Shown one piece after another: positions 1 to 8,156 of a stretch of DNA of 64,000 nucleotides; the stretch's first letter is position 1, and every line of letters begins with the position of its first letter. Position numbers and translations under genes: made by a program. Location of the stretch: NCBI GenBank assembly GCA_039933105.1, contig JBDTOT010000012.1:46506-110505 (forward strand). The letters run 5' to 3'. The DNA is from FEN-1219 sp039933105. Lineage in GTDB: Bacteria; Pseudomonadota; Gammaproteobacteria; Steroidobacterales; Rariloculaceae. A model generated the notes under the pieces. The model saw only the letters and a list, made by a program, of their open reading frames with translations. It was not told where the DNA came from and searched no databases.

Positions 1-1
1 T

Positions 2-688
2 TATAACGCGAATCAGCTAACCGACGTGGTCTACGGCGTCGGCGAGATCGCGATGCATGCGGACGTGGCCAACACGCTGCGAATCGAGATCGAGCCCCGC
101 ATCGCAGATCGCCCACCCTCCGCGACGCCCTACCGCGTGGCCGCTCGTCAAACGAATCAACGTCTCGTGGGCGGCGAGGCGCGCATCGCGCCACTGCCTG
201 CGGCCCCCGGCGTGCCGGCCGCGAACGTTTTTCGCACCTTTGCCCGCAATCCGCCGGCCGACGCGCTGCGCAACGCCGTCGGCCGCCACATTCGCGACGA
301 GACGTCATTGACGCCACGCCACCGGGAACTGCTGATCATGCGCGTCGGCGTAGTGCGCCGTTCCGAGTACGAGTGGGCAGCCCATTCACGCATCGGCCGG
401 CAAGTGGGCATGGACGACGCCGACGTAGCACGCATCATCGCGGGGCCCGCAAGCCCGGGAGACTCGCTCGAAACGGAACTGCTGCGTGAAGTCGACCAGC
501 TCAATCGCGATAACGCAGTCACCGACGACACCTGGACCGCGCTAGAGGCGAAGCTGACTGTGCCGCAGCTGCTCGATACGCTGATCACGGTGGGCGGTTT
601 TCGCAGCGCGACGTATGCGATCAACAGCGCCGGCGTGCAACTCGACCGCAACATGACCCAGTTTCGTTTCCCGCGCGAGCTGCGCTGA
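2..688 (+). CDS. Carboxymuconolactone decarboxylase (CMD/AhpD-like) family protein, 5' end outside the window
   Basis: The reading frame is open from base 2, so the start lies upstream; a GTG at 26 is inside the frame but gives no credible N-terminus. The complete part (about residues 60-225) is a CMD-like helical domain with the core LTPRHRELLIMRVGVVRR and EWAAHSRIGRQVGM, and no CxxC pair, so it is not an AhpD peroxidase-type disulfide enzyme. The first 30 codons (LTDVVYGVGEIAMHADVANT) resemble the protein's own C-terminal helix (LLDTLITVGGFRSATYAINS), which suggests two tandem CMD domains with the first cut by the window edge. Function is unknown; family members include decarboxylases and peroxidase-like proteins. 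Confidence 0.8.
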   Translation, partial: YNANQLTDVVYGVGEIAMHADVANTLRIEIEPRIADRPPSATPYRVAARQTNQRLVGGEARIAPLPAAPGVPAANVFRTFARNPPADALRNAVGRHIRDETSLTPRHRELLIMRVGVVRRSEYEWAAHSRIGRQVGMDDADVARIIAGPASPGDSLETELLREVDQLNRDNAVTDDTWTALEAKLTVPQLLDTLITVGGFRSATYAINSAGVQLDRNMTQFRFPRELR

Positions 689-702
689 TCTCGCGCGAGT
701 TC

Positions 703-725
703 GCGTGCCACTTTTTCGGGCACGC
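703..725. other. Perfect inverted repeat downstream of the CMD gene
   Basis: GCGTGCC and GGCACGC (7 bp stem) flank a 9-base T-rich loop, starting 15 bases after the CMD stop. No T-run follows the stem, so it is not a classical Rho-independent terminator. It could be a processing or termination hairpin or a protein-binding dyad for the urea promoter downstream. Confidence 0.35.
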
Positions 726-763
726 ACGTCGCGTGACTGGCTCTCGCACCAACCCCGAACAAC

Positions 764-780
764 TGCGCGCATCGCGCGCA
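764..780 (+). promoter_or_regulatory. Candidate NtrC-type upstream dyad
   Basis: A perfect 17-base dyad, TGCGCGC-ATC-GCGCGCA, lies 66 bases before the -24 element of the sigma-54 promoter. Spacing and length match NtrC enhancer sites (TGCACC-N5-GGTGCA), with 8 of the 12 specified bases agreeing. The assignment is inference from position and symmetry. Confidence 0.35.
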
Positions 781-845
781 CATTAACCGAGCACTTTCTT
801 GCGCGTCGTGAAGCGACAAGCGCGTCGCTCCGCGTTTCCCGTGCA

Positions 846-862
846 TGGCACAAACATTGCTT
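846..862 (+). promoter_or_regulatory. Sigma-54 (RpoN) promoter of the porin-urt-ure operon
   Basis: TGGCAC-N5-TTGCTT matches the RpoN -24/-12 consensus with the exact 10-base distance between the invariant GG (847-848) and GC (859-860). The predicted transcription start is near 872, giving a leader of about 65 bases before the porin ATG. RpoN promoters upstream of urea uptake and urease genes are usually driven by NtrC under nitrogen limitation, which fits the genes downstream. Confidence 0.75.
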
Positions 863-936
863 CGTGCGTTTGGGCACAGGAGACGGGCGTAACTACTAAA
901 ACGTAAAAACGCCCTCGGGAAAAGGAGAACCCTTCG

Positions 937-2106
937 ATGAAAGACTTTGAAAGAAAGGTCACGCATTCACTCGTCTTGTTGAGCAGCGCGCTGTTGGTCA
1001 CGACCGCGCAAGCGGCCGGCACCATCAAAATAGATGACACACGCTCGGTGACAATCGGCGGAGGCATGCGCGCCGGCTTCGCAATGACGGAAAACGGTGC
1101 ACCCAACGGCACGGACGACTCAAAAGACTTCAGTCTGCAAAGCGCACGCCTGTACGTCAGCGGTACCGCATCGGACAAGATCAAGTTCACGTTCAACACC
1201 GAGTGCAAAGGCTGCGTGTTTGGTTCGCAGGACACTGTTGGTTCGGGCGGCGACATCGACGTGCTCGACGCGATCGCTCAGTTCGAGTTGAACCCGATGT
1301 TCAACATCTGGGTAGGCCGCATGTTGACGCCGGCGGATCGCATCGAGATGAACGGCCCTTACTACGGCCTGTCGTGGAATCAGTACACCGTACCGCTCCT
1401 GCCGTCGGACCAAGTTGGCCAAGCGGGTCTGCTCGGTCGCGACGACGGCGTCACGGTCTGGGGCGGCGTCGGCAAGTTCGCGTATGCCGCCGGCTTGTTC
1501 AAAGGCCTGCAAGGCGGCGCGAACCAGAAGGATAGCCCGCTGTTCGCCACGCGGCTGTCGTTCTCGTTCTTGGGTAAGGAGGACAACCCCGCCTATTACA
1601 CGAGCAGTACGTACTACGGCGGCGGCGGCGACATCGCAACCCTCGGCTTCGTGTATCAGAAACAAAGTGACGGCACGGGCACCGCAGCGCAACCAGGCGA
1701 CTTCGATGCGACGATCCTCGATTTCCTGTACGAGAAATCGATCGACAAAGGCAAATCGGCGTTCACCGTCGAGGCTGAATACAAGAAGTTCAACGCCGAT
1801 CTGACACCTGCTGCGAAGGCGAGTGCGGGTTGCTTCTGCCTTTTCGACGGCACGTCCTACTTCGTTACCGCGGCCTACCTGCTCCCGAGCGCGGGCAAGA
1901 TGAAGTGGCAGCCCTATATCCGCCACACATCGAACGAGCCGAGCACGGGCGCATCGAGCGATCTGAACGAACTCGGGTTGAACATGATCATGCGCGGCCA
2001 CAACGCGCGCATGAATGTGAGCTACACGGATGGCGACGCGAACCTCTCGGGTGCGGCAGGAACCGACGCACACACGCTGTCGTTTGGCGTCCAGATACAG
2101 ATCTAG
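937..2106 (+). CDS. Outer-membrane porin associated with urea uptake
   Basis: 389 residues. An N-terminal signal peptide (residues 1 to about 26, cut after AQA) is followed by alternating polar/aromatic strands with Gly-rich turns, typical of trimeric beta-barrel porins of the phosphate/urea-porin group. A strong ribosome site AAGGAGA at 922-928 fixes the ATG. It is the first gene after the sigma-54 promoter and only 28 bases before urtA, so it probably lets urea cross the outer membrane for the UrtABCDE importer. Substrate is inferred from context only. One oddity is a pair of cysteines spaced three apart (ECKGCVFG, near residue 90) and a second CFC motif near residue 298. Confidence 0.8.
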   Translation: MKDFERKVTHSLVLLSSALLVTTAQAAGTIKIDDTRSVTIGGGMRAGFAMTENGAPNGTDDSKDFSLQSARLYVSGTASDKIKFTFNTECKGCVFGSQDTVGSGGDIDVLDAIAQFELNPMFNIWVGRMLTPADRIEMNGPYYGLSWNQYTVPLLPSDQVGQAGLLGRDDGVTVWGGVGKFAYAAGLFKGLQGGANQKDSPLFATRLSFSFLGKEDNPAYYTSSTYYGGGGDIATLGFVYQKQSDGTGTAAQPGDFDATILDFLYEKSIDKGKSAFTVEAEYKKFNADLTPAAKASAGCFCLFDGTSYFVTAAYLLPSAGKMKWQPYIRHTSNEPSTGASSDLNELGLNMIMRGHNARMNVSYTDGDANLSGAAGTDAHTLSFGVQIQI

Positions 2107-2134
2107 GCAACTCAACCACATTCGAGGAATAACA

Positions 2135-3430
2135 ATGAGACTCTCAAACGTATTGAAGTCATCGGTAGCGGCAGTCGTCGCTGCAGGTGCCCTGTGCGGG
2201 GGAACCGCACAGGCGCAGGAAACGATCAAGGTCGGCATCCTGCATTCACTGTCCGGCACCATGGCCATCAGCGAGACGACGCTGAAGGACACGATGCTGA
2301 TGCTGATCGCCGAGCAGAACGCCAAAGGCGGCCTGCTCGGCAAGAAGCTCGAGCCCGTAGTAGTCGATCCGGCGTCGGACTGGCCTTTGTTTGCCGAGAA
2401 GGCGCGCGAGTTGCTGCAGGTGCAGAAGGTCGCCGCCGTGTTCGGCTGCTGGACCTCCGTGAGCCGCAAATCCGTGCTGCCGGTGTTCGAGGAGCTGAAC
2501 GGTCTGCTCTTCTATCCGGTGCAGTACGAAGGTGAGGAGTCGTCCAAGAACGTCTTCTACACCGGCGCCGCGCCGAATCAGCAGGCAATCCCGGCCGTCG
2601 ACTACCTCATGAACGAGATCAAGGTGAGGCGTTGGGTGCTCGCAGGCACGGACTACGTGTATCCGCGCACCACCAACAAGATCCTTGAGGCGTACCTGAA
2701 AGCGAAGGGCGTCGCCGATGCCGACATCATGATCAACTACACGCCGTTCGGTCACTCCGATTGGCAGTCGATCGTGGCCGAGATCAAGAAGTTCGGCTCG
2801 ACGGGCAAAAAGACCGCGGTGGTGTCGACCATCAACGGTGACGCCAATGTGCCGTTCTACAAGGAACTCGGCAACCAGAAGATCTCGGCCGAGCAGATCC
2901 CTGTCGTCGCGTTCTCGGTCGGCGAGGAAGAGCTGTCGGGCATCGACACGAAGCCGCTCGTAGGACATCTCGCCGCGTGGAACTACTTCGAGAGCGTCAA
3001 GTCGCCCGTGAACGACGCGTTCATCAAGGCGTGGAAGACGTACATCAAGAACCCCAAGCGCGTGACGAACGACCCGATGGAGGCGCATTACATCGGCTTC
3101 AACATGTGGGTCGAAGCGGTGAAGAAGGCGGGCACGACGGATCCGAAGGCCGTGCAGGCCGCGATCATCGGGGTGTCCGTGCCGAACCTGACGGGCGGTA
3201 TCGCCACGATGATGCCGAACCATCACATCACGAAGCCCGTGCTGATCGGCGAGATCCAGGCCGACGGCCAGTTCGAGGTCGTGTCGAGGACGCCGGGCAC
3301 GGTGGTCGGCGACGCGTGGTCGGATTTTCTCCCGGGCTCGCGCGACATCACGGCTGATTGGACGCCGCCACTGTCCTGCGGCAACTACAACGTGAAGACG
3401 GGCATGTGCTCGGGTCAGAACTACAAGTAA
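2135..3430 (+). CDS. urtA: Urea ABC transporter, periplasmic urea-binding protein
   Basis: 431 residues from ATG 2135, chosen because GAGGA (2124-2128) precedes it and the protein then begins with a signal peptide ending at AQA (about residue 25). The mature part is a type I periplasmic binding protein of the amide/branched-chain family: IKVGILHSLSGTMAISE at the start, and the GCWTSVSRKSVLPVFE and FYPVQYEGEE segments that are characteristic of UrtA/FmdD. It delivers urea to the UrtBC permease. A perfect 12-bp hairpin directly after its stop probably sets its higher expression relative to the permease genes. Confidence 0.93.
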   Translation: MRLSNVLKSSVAAVVAAGALCGGTAQAQETIKVGILHSLSGTMAISETTLKDTMLMLIAEQNAKGGLLGKKLEPVVVDPASDWPLFAEKARELLQVQKVAAVFGCWTSVSRKSVLPVFEELNGLLFYPVQYEGEESSKNVFYTGAAPNQQAIPAVDYLMNEIKVRRWVLAGTDYVYPRTTNKILEAYLKAKGVADADIMINYTPFGHSDWQSIVAEIKKFGSTGKKTAVVSTINGDANVPFYKELGNQKISAEQIPVVAFSVGEEELSGIDTKPLVGHLAAWNYFESVKSPVNDAFIKAWKTYIKNPKRVTNDPMEAHYIGFNMWVEAVKKAGTTDPKAVQAAIIGVSVPNLTGGIATMMPNHHITKPVLIGEIQADGQFEVVSRTPGTVVGDAWSDFLPGSRDITADWTPPLSCGNYNVKTGMCSGQNYK

Positions 3431-3440
3431 CTGCAACTCC

Positions 3441-3468
3441 GGGTCCGGCCCCCCGCGGGGCCGGACCC
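3441..3468 (+). other. Strong intercistronic stem-loop between urtA and urtB
   Basis: GGGTCCGGCCCC pairs perfectly with GGGGCCGGACCC around a 4-base loop. It starts 10 bases after the urtA stop and ends 20 bases before urtB, with no T-run after it. Such structures often protect the upstream mRNA or cause partial termination so that the binding protein is made in excess over the membrane components. Confidence 0.6.
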
Positions 3469-3488
3469 TCTCCTAACGAGCACGCGGG

Positions 3489-5114
3489 ATGGAGCATCGA
3501 GTGAGAAGGATCCTGAGCGTCGCCGCGCTGCTATCGATGTGGATGCTGACGACGGCCGCGGCAGCGCTGGCCGGAGAGGAAGAGTTCACGCAGGCGATCT
3601 CCGCCATCGCGACGGCCAGTTCGTATTCCGAGAAAGACGCTGCAGCCACCGCGATTGCCGCGAGCGCCAACCCACGGGCCGAGACGGTGCTCGGTGCGAT
3701 GTTGAAAGGCGAGCTGTACACACGCAACAGCGACTCGCGCGTGGTCACGGTGACGGACGCGGCGGACGGATTCGCGGTGCTCGACGCGACAACGGGCGAG
3801 GACTTGGGCACCGCGAGCACCAGCGATGTGAGCCGAGTGACCGTCAACAACGCGCTGCGCACGTCGCTGCGCGGTCTGCTCGCGACGCTGAAACTGCACC
3901 ACACAGATCCCAAACAACGCGTCGCCGCAATCCGCGAAGTCGGCGAGTCGGGAGATCTCGAGATGCGGCAGACGCTCACGGACCTCCTCGCGACAGAGCA
4001 AGACTCAGATGTGCGCGGGGCCATTGATACGGCGGTCGCGACCTTGAATCTCGATAGCACGGAGCCCGCCGAGCGCTTGGCCGCCATCGAGCGCGTGGGC
4101 GGCGTCGTCAACGGCCTCACGCGCACGAAGATGTCGGCGCTGGCCGCCAACGAAAGCGTCGACGAGGAGACGAGGACGGCCGCGCGCAGAGCGTTGATCG
4201 ACATCGAGCGACGCGTCGCCGTGTACGACGTCGTGCAAACGGCGTTCTTCGGCCTGAGCCTGGGCTCTATCCTCGTGCTCGCCGCCATTGGCCTGTCGGT
4301 GACGTTCGGCATCATGGGCGTCATCAACATGGCGCACGGCGAGCTCATGATGCTCGGCGCCTATACCACTTACGTCGTACAACAGCTGATGCCGAATGCG
4401 CTCGGCGCGTCGCTGTTCGTCGCCATGCCCGCGGCGTTCCTGGTCGCCGGGCTCGTGGGAGTCGCGATCGAGCGCGGCATAGTCCGCAGACTCTACGGCC
4501 GGCCGCTCGAGACCCTGCTCGCGACGTTCGGCGTGAGCCTCGTGCTCCAACAGGCCGTTCGCACGATCTTCTCGCCGTTGAACCGCTCGGTCGTCACACC
4601 GGCTTGGCTCAGCGGCTCAATCGAGCTCACACCCGGGCTCGACATCACGCTGAACCGGCTCTACATCCTGCTGTTCAGTCTGCTCGTGTTCGGCGCGTTG
4701 CTGCTCGTGCTGAAACGCACGCGGCTGGGTCTCGAGATGCGCGCGGTGACGCAGAACCGCGCGATGGCCGCGGCGATGGGCATTCGCACCGACCGCGTGG
4801 ACATGCTCACGTTCGGGCTCGGCGCCGGCATCGCCGGGCTCGCGGGCGTGGCGCTGTCGCAGGTCACTAACGTGGGCCCGAATCTCGGCCAGGCGTACAT
4901 CGTCGACTCGTTCATGGTCGTGGTGTTCGGCGGCGTGGGCAATCTGTGGGGCACTCTCGTGAGCGGGCTTTCGCTCGGCGTCGCGAGCAAGCTGATCGAA
5001 CCCGCAGCGGGCGCGGTCATGGCGAAGATCTTCGTGCTGGTGTTCTTGATCGTGTTCATCCAGAAGCGACCGCGCGGGCTGTTCCCGCAGAAAGGTCGCG
5101 CGGCGGAAGCATGA
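3489..5114 (+). CDS. urtB: Urea ABC transporter, permease UrtB
   Basis: 541 residues from ATG 3489. A GTG at 3501 is a good alternative, because GGAG at 3491-3494 is ideally placed for it and the signal sequence (RRILSVAALLSMWML) then starts cleanly. Residues about 1-235 form the periplasmic, helical-repeat N-terminal domain that distinguishes UrtB from LivH; the rest is the LivH-like permease with about eight membrane helices, including FGIMGVINMAHGELMMLGAY. With UrtC it forms the inner-membrane urea channel. It overlaps urtC by 4 bases (ATGA). Confidence 0.93.
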   Translation: MEHRVRRILSVAALLSMWMLTTAAAALAGEEEFTQAISAIATASSYSEKDAAATAIAASANPRAETVLGAMLKGELYTRNSDSRVVTVTDAADGFAVLDATTGEDLGTASTSDVSRVTVNNALRTSLRGLLATLKLHHTDPKQRVAAIREVGESGDLEMRQTLTDLLATEQDSDVRGAIDTAVATLNLDSTEPAERLAAIERVGGVVNGLTRTKMSALAANESVDEETRTAARRALIDIERRVAVYDVVQTAFFGLSLGSILVLAAIGLSVTFGIMGVINMAHGELMMLGAYTTYVVQQLMPNALGASLFVAMPAAFLVAGLVGVAIERGIVRRLYGRPLETLLATFGVSLVLQQAVRTIFSPLNRSVVTPAWLSGSIELTPGLDITLNRLYILLFSLLVFGALLLVLKRTRLGLEMRAVTQNRAMAAAMGIRTDRVDMLTFGLGAGIAGLAGVALSQVTNVGPNLGQAYIVDSFMVVVFGGVGNLWGTLVSGLSLGVASKLIEPAAGAVMAKIFVLVFLIVFIQKRPRGLFPQKGRAAEA

Positions 5115-6211
5115 GCATGCTCACGAAACGCTGGCCCGATCACGATCGCGGCGGCTACGTGCTACTCGGCGTTCTGGCTGTGCTCGCCGTCGTGGTGCCC
5201 GTCGCGAATCTCGCGATCCCCGACGGCTCGCCCCTGCATCTGTCGACGTTCATGGTCACGCTGCTCGGCAAGTACCTGTGCTACGCACTGCTCGCGCTGG
5301 CGCTCGATCTCGTGTGGGGTTACGTCGGCATCCTGAGCTTGGGCCACGGCGCGTTCTTCGCACTCGGCGGCTATGCCATGGGCATGTATCTGATGCGCCA
5401 GATCGGCGCGCGCGGCGTGTACGGCAACGCAGATCTGCCGGACTTCATGGTGTTTCTGAACTGGGACACGCTGCCGTGGTACTGGCACGGCTTCGACACG
5501 TTCTGGTTCGCGCTGGCGATGGTCGTGCTCGTGCCGGGGTTGCTCGCCTTCGTGTTCGGTTGGCTCGCGTTCCGTTCGCGTGTCGCGGGCGTGTATCTGT
5601 CGATCATCACGCAGGCGCTCACGTACGCGCTGATGCTCGCGTTCTTCCGCAACGAGATGGGCTTCGGCGGCAACAACGGACTCACGGACTTCAAGGAGCT
5701 ACTCGGCTTCGATCTGCAGAGCGACAAAACGCGCGTCGCGCTGTTCCTCACATCCACCGCCGCGCTCGCACTCGGCTACCTCGCGTGCCGTTACGTCGTA
5801 ACGTCGCGGCTCGGCCGAGTGGTCGCCGCGATCCGCGACGCCGAGGACCGGGTGCGGTTCGTCGGCTTCCGCACGCATCACTTCAAGGTGTGGGTCTTCA
5901 CGCTGTCGGCCGTGCTGTGCGGCATCGCGGGCGCTTTGTACGTTCCGCAGGTCGGCATCATCAACCCCAATGAGTTCCAGCCGCTGAATTCGATCGAGCT
6001 CGTCGTGTGGGTCGCGGTCGGCGGCCGCGGCACGCTGTACGGGGCGGCGCTCGGCGCCGCCGTCGTGAACTACGCGAAGTCCACGTTCACGGCGCTGCTG
6101 CCGGAGGTGTGGCTGTTTGTGCTCGGGACATTGTTCGTGCTCGTGACGATCGCCCTCCCGCGTGGGCTCGTCGGAATCGCCGCTCGCTTCAAGAGATCTC
6201 AGCATGCTTGA
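5111..6211 (+). CDS. urtC: Urea ABC transporter, permease UrtC
   Basis: 366 residues from ATG 5111, which overlaps the urtB stop as ATGA. It is a LivM-type permease with about ten hydrophobic helices; LVWGYVGILSLGHGAFFALG and the cytoplasmic loop with VVAAIRDAEDRVRFVGF are the UrtC hallmarks. It partners UrtB and is energised by UrtD and UrtE. Its end overlaps the urtD start by 8 bases. Confidence 0.93.
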   Translation: MSMLTKRWPDHDRGGYVLLGVLAVLAVVVPVANLAIPDGSPLHLSTFMVTLLGKYLCYALLALALDLVWGYVGILSLGHGAFFALGGYAMGMYLMRQIGARGVYGNADLPDFMVFLNWDTLPWYWHGFDTFWFALAMVVLVPGLLAFVFGWLAFRSRVAGVYLSIITQALTYALMLAFFRNEMGFGGNNGLTDFKELLGFDLQSDKTRVALFLTSTAALALGYLACRYVVTSRLGRVVAAIRDAEDRVRFVGFRTHHFKVWVFTLSAVLCGIAGALYVPQVGIINPNEFQPLNSIELVVWVAVGGRGTLYGAALGAAVVNYAKSTFTALLPEVWLFVLGTLFVLVTIALPRGLVGIAARFKRSQHA

Positions 6212-7013
6212 GTCCGGCCCGCACGACGCCGAAGACTGGGCACGCGACGACCCGCTGCCGGGCGGAATTGATGCGCCGCACAAGTGGATCTTGTACCTCG
6301 ACAAGATTTCCGTGAGCTTCGACGGCTTCCGCGCGCTGAACAACCTGAACCTCTACATCGAGCGCGGGGAGCTGCGCTGCGTGATCGGCCCGAACGGCGC
6401 CGGCAAGACTACGATGATGGACGTGATCACGGGCAAGACGCGCCCAGACGAAGGCGAAGCTTTCTTCGACGGCTCGATCGATCTGCTGCAGCACTCGGAG
6501 CCCGAGATCGCGAGCTGGATCGGCCGCAAGTTTCAGAAACCGACGGTGTTCGTGAATCACACGGTCCTCGAGAACCTCGAGCTCGCGGGGCTGCACGACA
6601 AGCGCGTGTGGCACACGCTCATCACGAAACTGTCTGCCCAGGACAGGTACCGCATCGACGCGACGCTGCGGACGATCGGTCTGCTCGATCGCGCGACGCG
6701 GCCGGCGGGCGCGTTGTCGCACGGCCAGAAGCAGTGGCTTGAGATCGGCATGCTGCTGATGCAGAACCCGCGCGTGCTGCTCGTGGACGAGCCGGTCGCC
6801 GGTATGACGCGCCATGAGACCGAAGCGACGGCGGAGCTGCTGAATGGGCTCGCGGGCGAGCACTCAGTGGTGGTCGTCGAGCACGACATGGAGTTCGTGC
6901 GCTCGATCGCGCGGCGCGTGACAGTGCTGCACGAAGGTCACGTGCTGGCCGAGGGGCCGATGGACGTTATTCAGAACGATCCCAAAGTCATCGAGGTGTA
7001 CCTTGGCGAGTGA
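6204..7013 (+). CDS. urtD: Urea ABC transporter, ATPase UrtD
   Basis: 269 residues from ATG 6204 inside the end of urtC. Residues 1-30 are a polar leader, then a LivG-type ATPase: Walker A GPNGAGKTT (about 62-70), Q-loop near QKPTVF, signature LSHGQ, Walker B VLLVDEPVAGM and switch histidine in VVVEHDMEFV. LSHGQ in place of LSGGQ is normal for UrtD. The gene ends 50 bases before the first of two inverted TCCC-hairpin repeats that separate it from urtE. Confidence 0.93.
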   Translation: MLESGPHDAEDWARDDPLPGGIDAPHKWILYLDKISVSFDGFRALNNLNLYIERGELRCVIGPNGAGKTTMMDVITGKTRPDEGEAFFDGSIDLLQHSEPEIASWIGRKFQKPTVFVNHTVLENLELAGLHDKRVWHTLITKLSAQDRYRIDATLRTIGLLDRATRPAGALSHGQKQWLEIGMLLMQNPRVLLVDEPVAGMTRHETEATAELLNGLAGEHSVVVVEHDMEFVRSIARRVTVLHEGHVLAEGPMDVIQNDPKVIEVYLGE

Positions 7014-7063
7014 TCGTTCACCGCTCGGCACCGCGTTGTGCCGCACAGTCGGCGTCCCGCGCG

Positions 7064-7185
7064 CATCGATCGCCAGCATGCGAGGGCTGTTTCGAAACCG
7101 CCGCAAGTACATCCCTGTAGGCTCGCGCCGCGCCGTCCCTGGCGCGGAGCGTTTCGAAACAGCCCTCGCATGCCGACGATCGATG
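7064..7185 (+). repeat. TCCC double-hairpin element, copy A
   Basis: A 35-base outer arm (7064-7098, ending TGTTTCGAAAC) pairs with 7151-7185 with two mismatches. The 52-base core (7099-7150) holds two hairpins: TACA-TCCC-TGTA (7108-7119) and CCGCGCC-GTCCCT-GGCGCGG (7128-7147), joined by GGCTCG. Weaker inverted similarity continues outward to about 7010 and 7235, so the end of urtD may be inside the wider palindrome. No protein is encoded. I know of no named family to assign it to. Confidence 0.75.
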
Positions 7186-7284
7186 ATTATGCACAGCGCG
7201 TGTGCGGCGCACGTGGCACAGCACAGCGAGCGATCACGCCTGCGGTTGGATGTGGACAACGGCGGCGCGGGCACGACCTTCGAT

Positions 7285-7404
7285 GTCGGCCGTTGGCGTG
7301 AGATGACCGTTTCGGAGCGCTCCGCGCCAGGGACGGCGCGGCGCGAGCCTACAGGGACGTACCTGCGGCGTTTCCGAAACGGTCATCTCACGCCGACGGC
7401 CGAC
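7285..7404 (-). repeat. TCCC double-hairpin element, copy B (inverted relative to A)
   Basis: The outer arms 7285-7316 and 7373-7404 pair in 31 of 32 positions. The core (7317-7372), read on the minus strand, matches copy A's 52-base core except for two A-to-G changes, one of which only turns a hairpin base pair into a wobble. The outer arms share no sequence with copy A beyond the core-proximal GTTTCG. The element ends 38 bases before urtE. Confidence 0.75.
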
Positions 7405-7442
7405 TGCGATGCCATCAACCCCGCGCCGATGGGAGCCACCGC

Positions 7443-8156
7443 GTGCTGACGGTGAAGGGATTGAATCAGTCGTATGGGCAGAGCCACACGCTGTGGGACA
7501 TCGAGCTCGACGTGCCGCGCGGGGCGGTCGTGAGCCTCATCGGGCGCAACGGGGTCGGTAAGACCACGCTGCTCGGGTGTCTCATGGGGTTGCTCAAGAC
7601 GGACTCCGGCAGCATTACGTTCGACGGGCGCGAGCTTGCCGGCTCGCGTGCCGAGCAACGCGCACCACTCGGCATCGGTTTCGTGCCGCAGGGCCGCATG
7701 ATCTTTCCGCTGCTCACCGTGGAAGAGAACCTGCGCATCGGTTTACCCGCTCGCGCAAAGCGTGCGCCAAAAACGGCAACCCACGCGGTCGTGCCCGACC
7801 TCGTCTATGAGCTGTTCCCCGTGTTGAAGTCGATGCGCAGACGCCGCGGCGGCGACCTTTCGGGCGGCCAGCAACAGCAACTCGCGATCGGCCGCGCGCT
7901 CGTGCTGAACCCGAGCCTGCTGATTTTGGACGAGCCCACCGAAGGCATTCAGCCCAGCATCGTCAAGGAAATCGGCGACGTGATTCAGCGCTTGAAGCAC
8001 GAGCTCGCCATGACCGTGCTCGTAGTGGAGCAGAAGCTACCGTTCGTGCGCCGCGTGTGCGACCGATTCTGCATCATGGACAAAGGCCGGGTCGTCGGCA
8101 CGGGCGCCATGCCCGAACTCACCGACGATCTCGTGCGTAACTTTCTCTCCGTGTGA
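7443..8156 (+). CDS. urtE: Urea ABC transporter, ATPase UrtE
   Basis: 237 residues, GTG start at 7443. LivF-type ATPase: Walker A GRNGVGKTT (34-42), signature LSGGQQQQLAIGRAL, Walker B LLILDEPTEGIQPSI, which is the UrtE version of this motif. It pairs with UrtD to energise urea uptake. It is cut off from urtD by 429 bases filled with the inverted hairpin repeats, so its transcription may depend on read-through. Its stop overlaps the start of the nickel permease gene. Confidence 0.93.
   Translation: MLTVKGLNQSYGQSHTLWDIELDVPRGAVVSLIGRNGVGKTTLLGCLMGLLKTDSGSITFDGRELAGSRAEQRAPLGIGFVPQGRMIFPLLTVEENLRIGLPARAKRAPKTATHAVVPDLVYELFPVLKSMRRRRGGDLSGGQQQQLAIGRALVLNPSLLILDEPTEGIQPSIVKEIGDVIQRLKHELAMTVLVVEQKLPFVRRVCDRFCIMDKGRVVGTGAMPELTDDLVRNFLSV

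Noticed and set aside
1120..2469. A 449-codon minus-strand frame across porin and urtA
   Set aside because: It crosses two well-supported genes and an intergenic ribosome site; no recognisable protein.
3441..3468. Rho-independent terminator after urtA
   Set aside because: No T-run follows the stem, and urtB, the next operon gene, begins only 20 bases later.
7064..7404. CRISPR array or insertion sequence
   Set aside because: Only two copies, inverted, with no spacers, no transposase and no target duplication.
7003..7449. A 148-codon plus-strand frame between urtD and urtE
   Set aside because: It is made of the inverted hairpin repeats and its translation repeats itself; no ribosome site.
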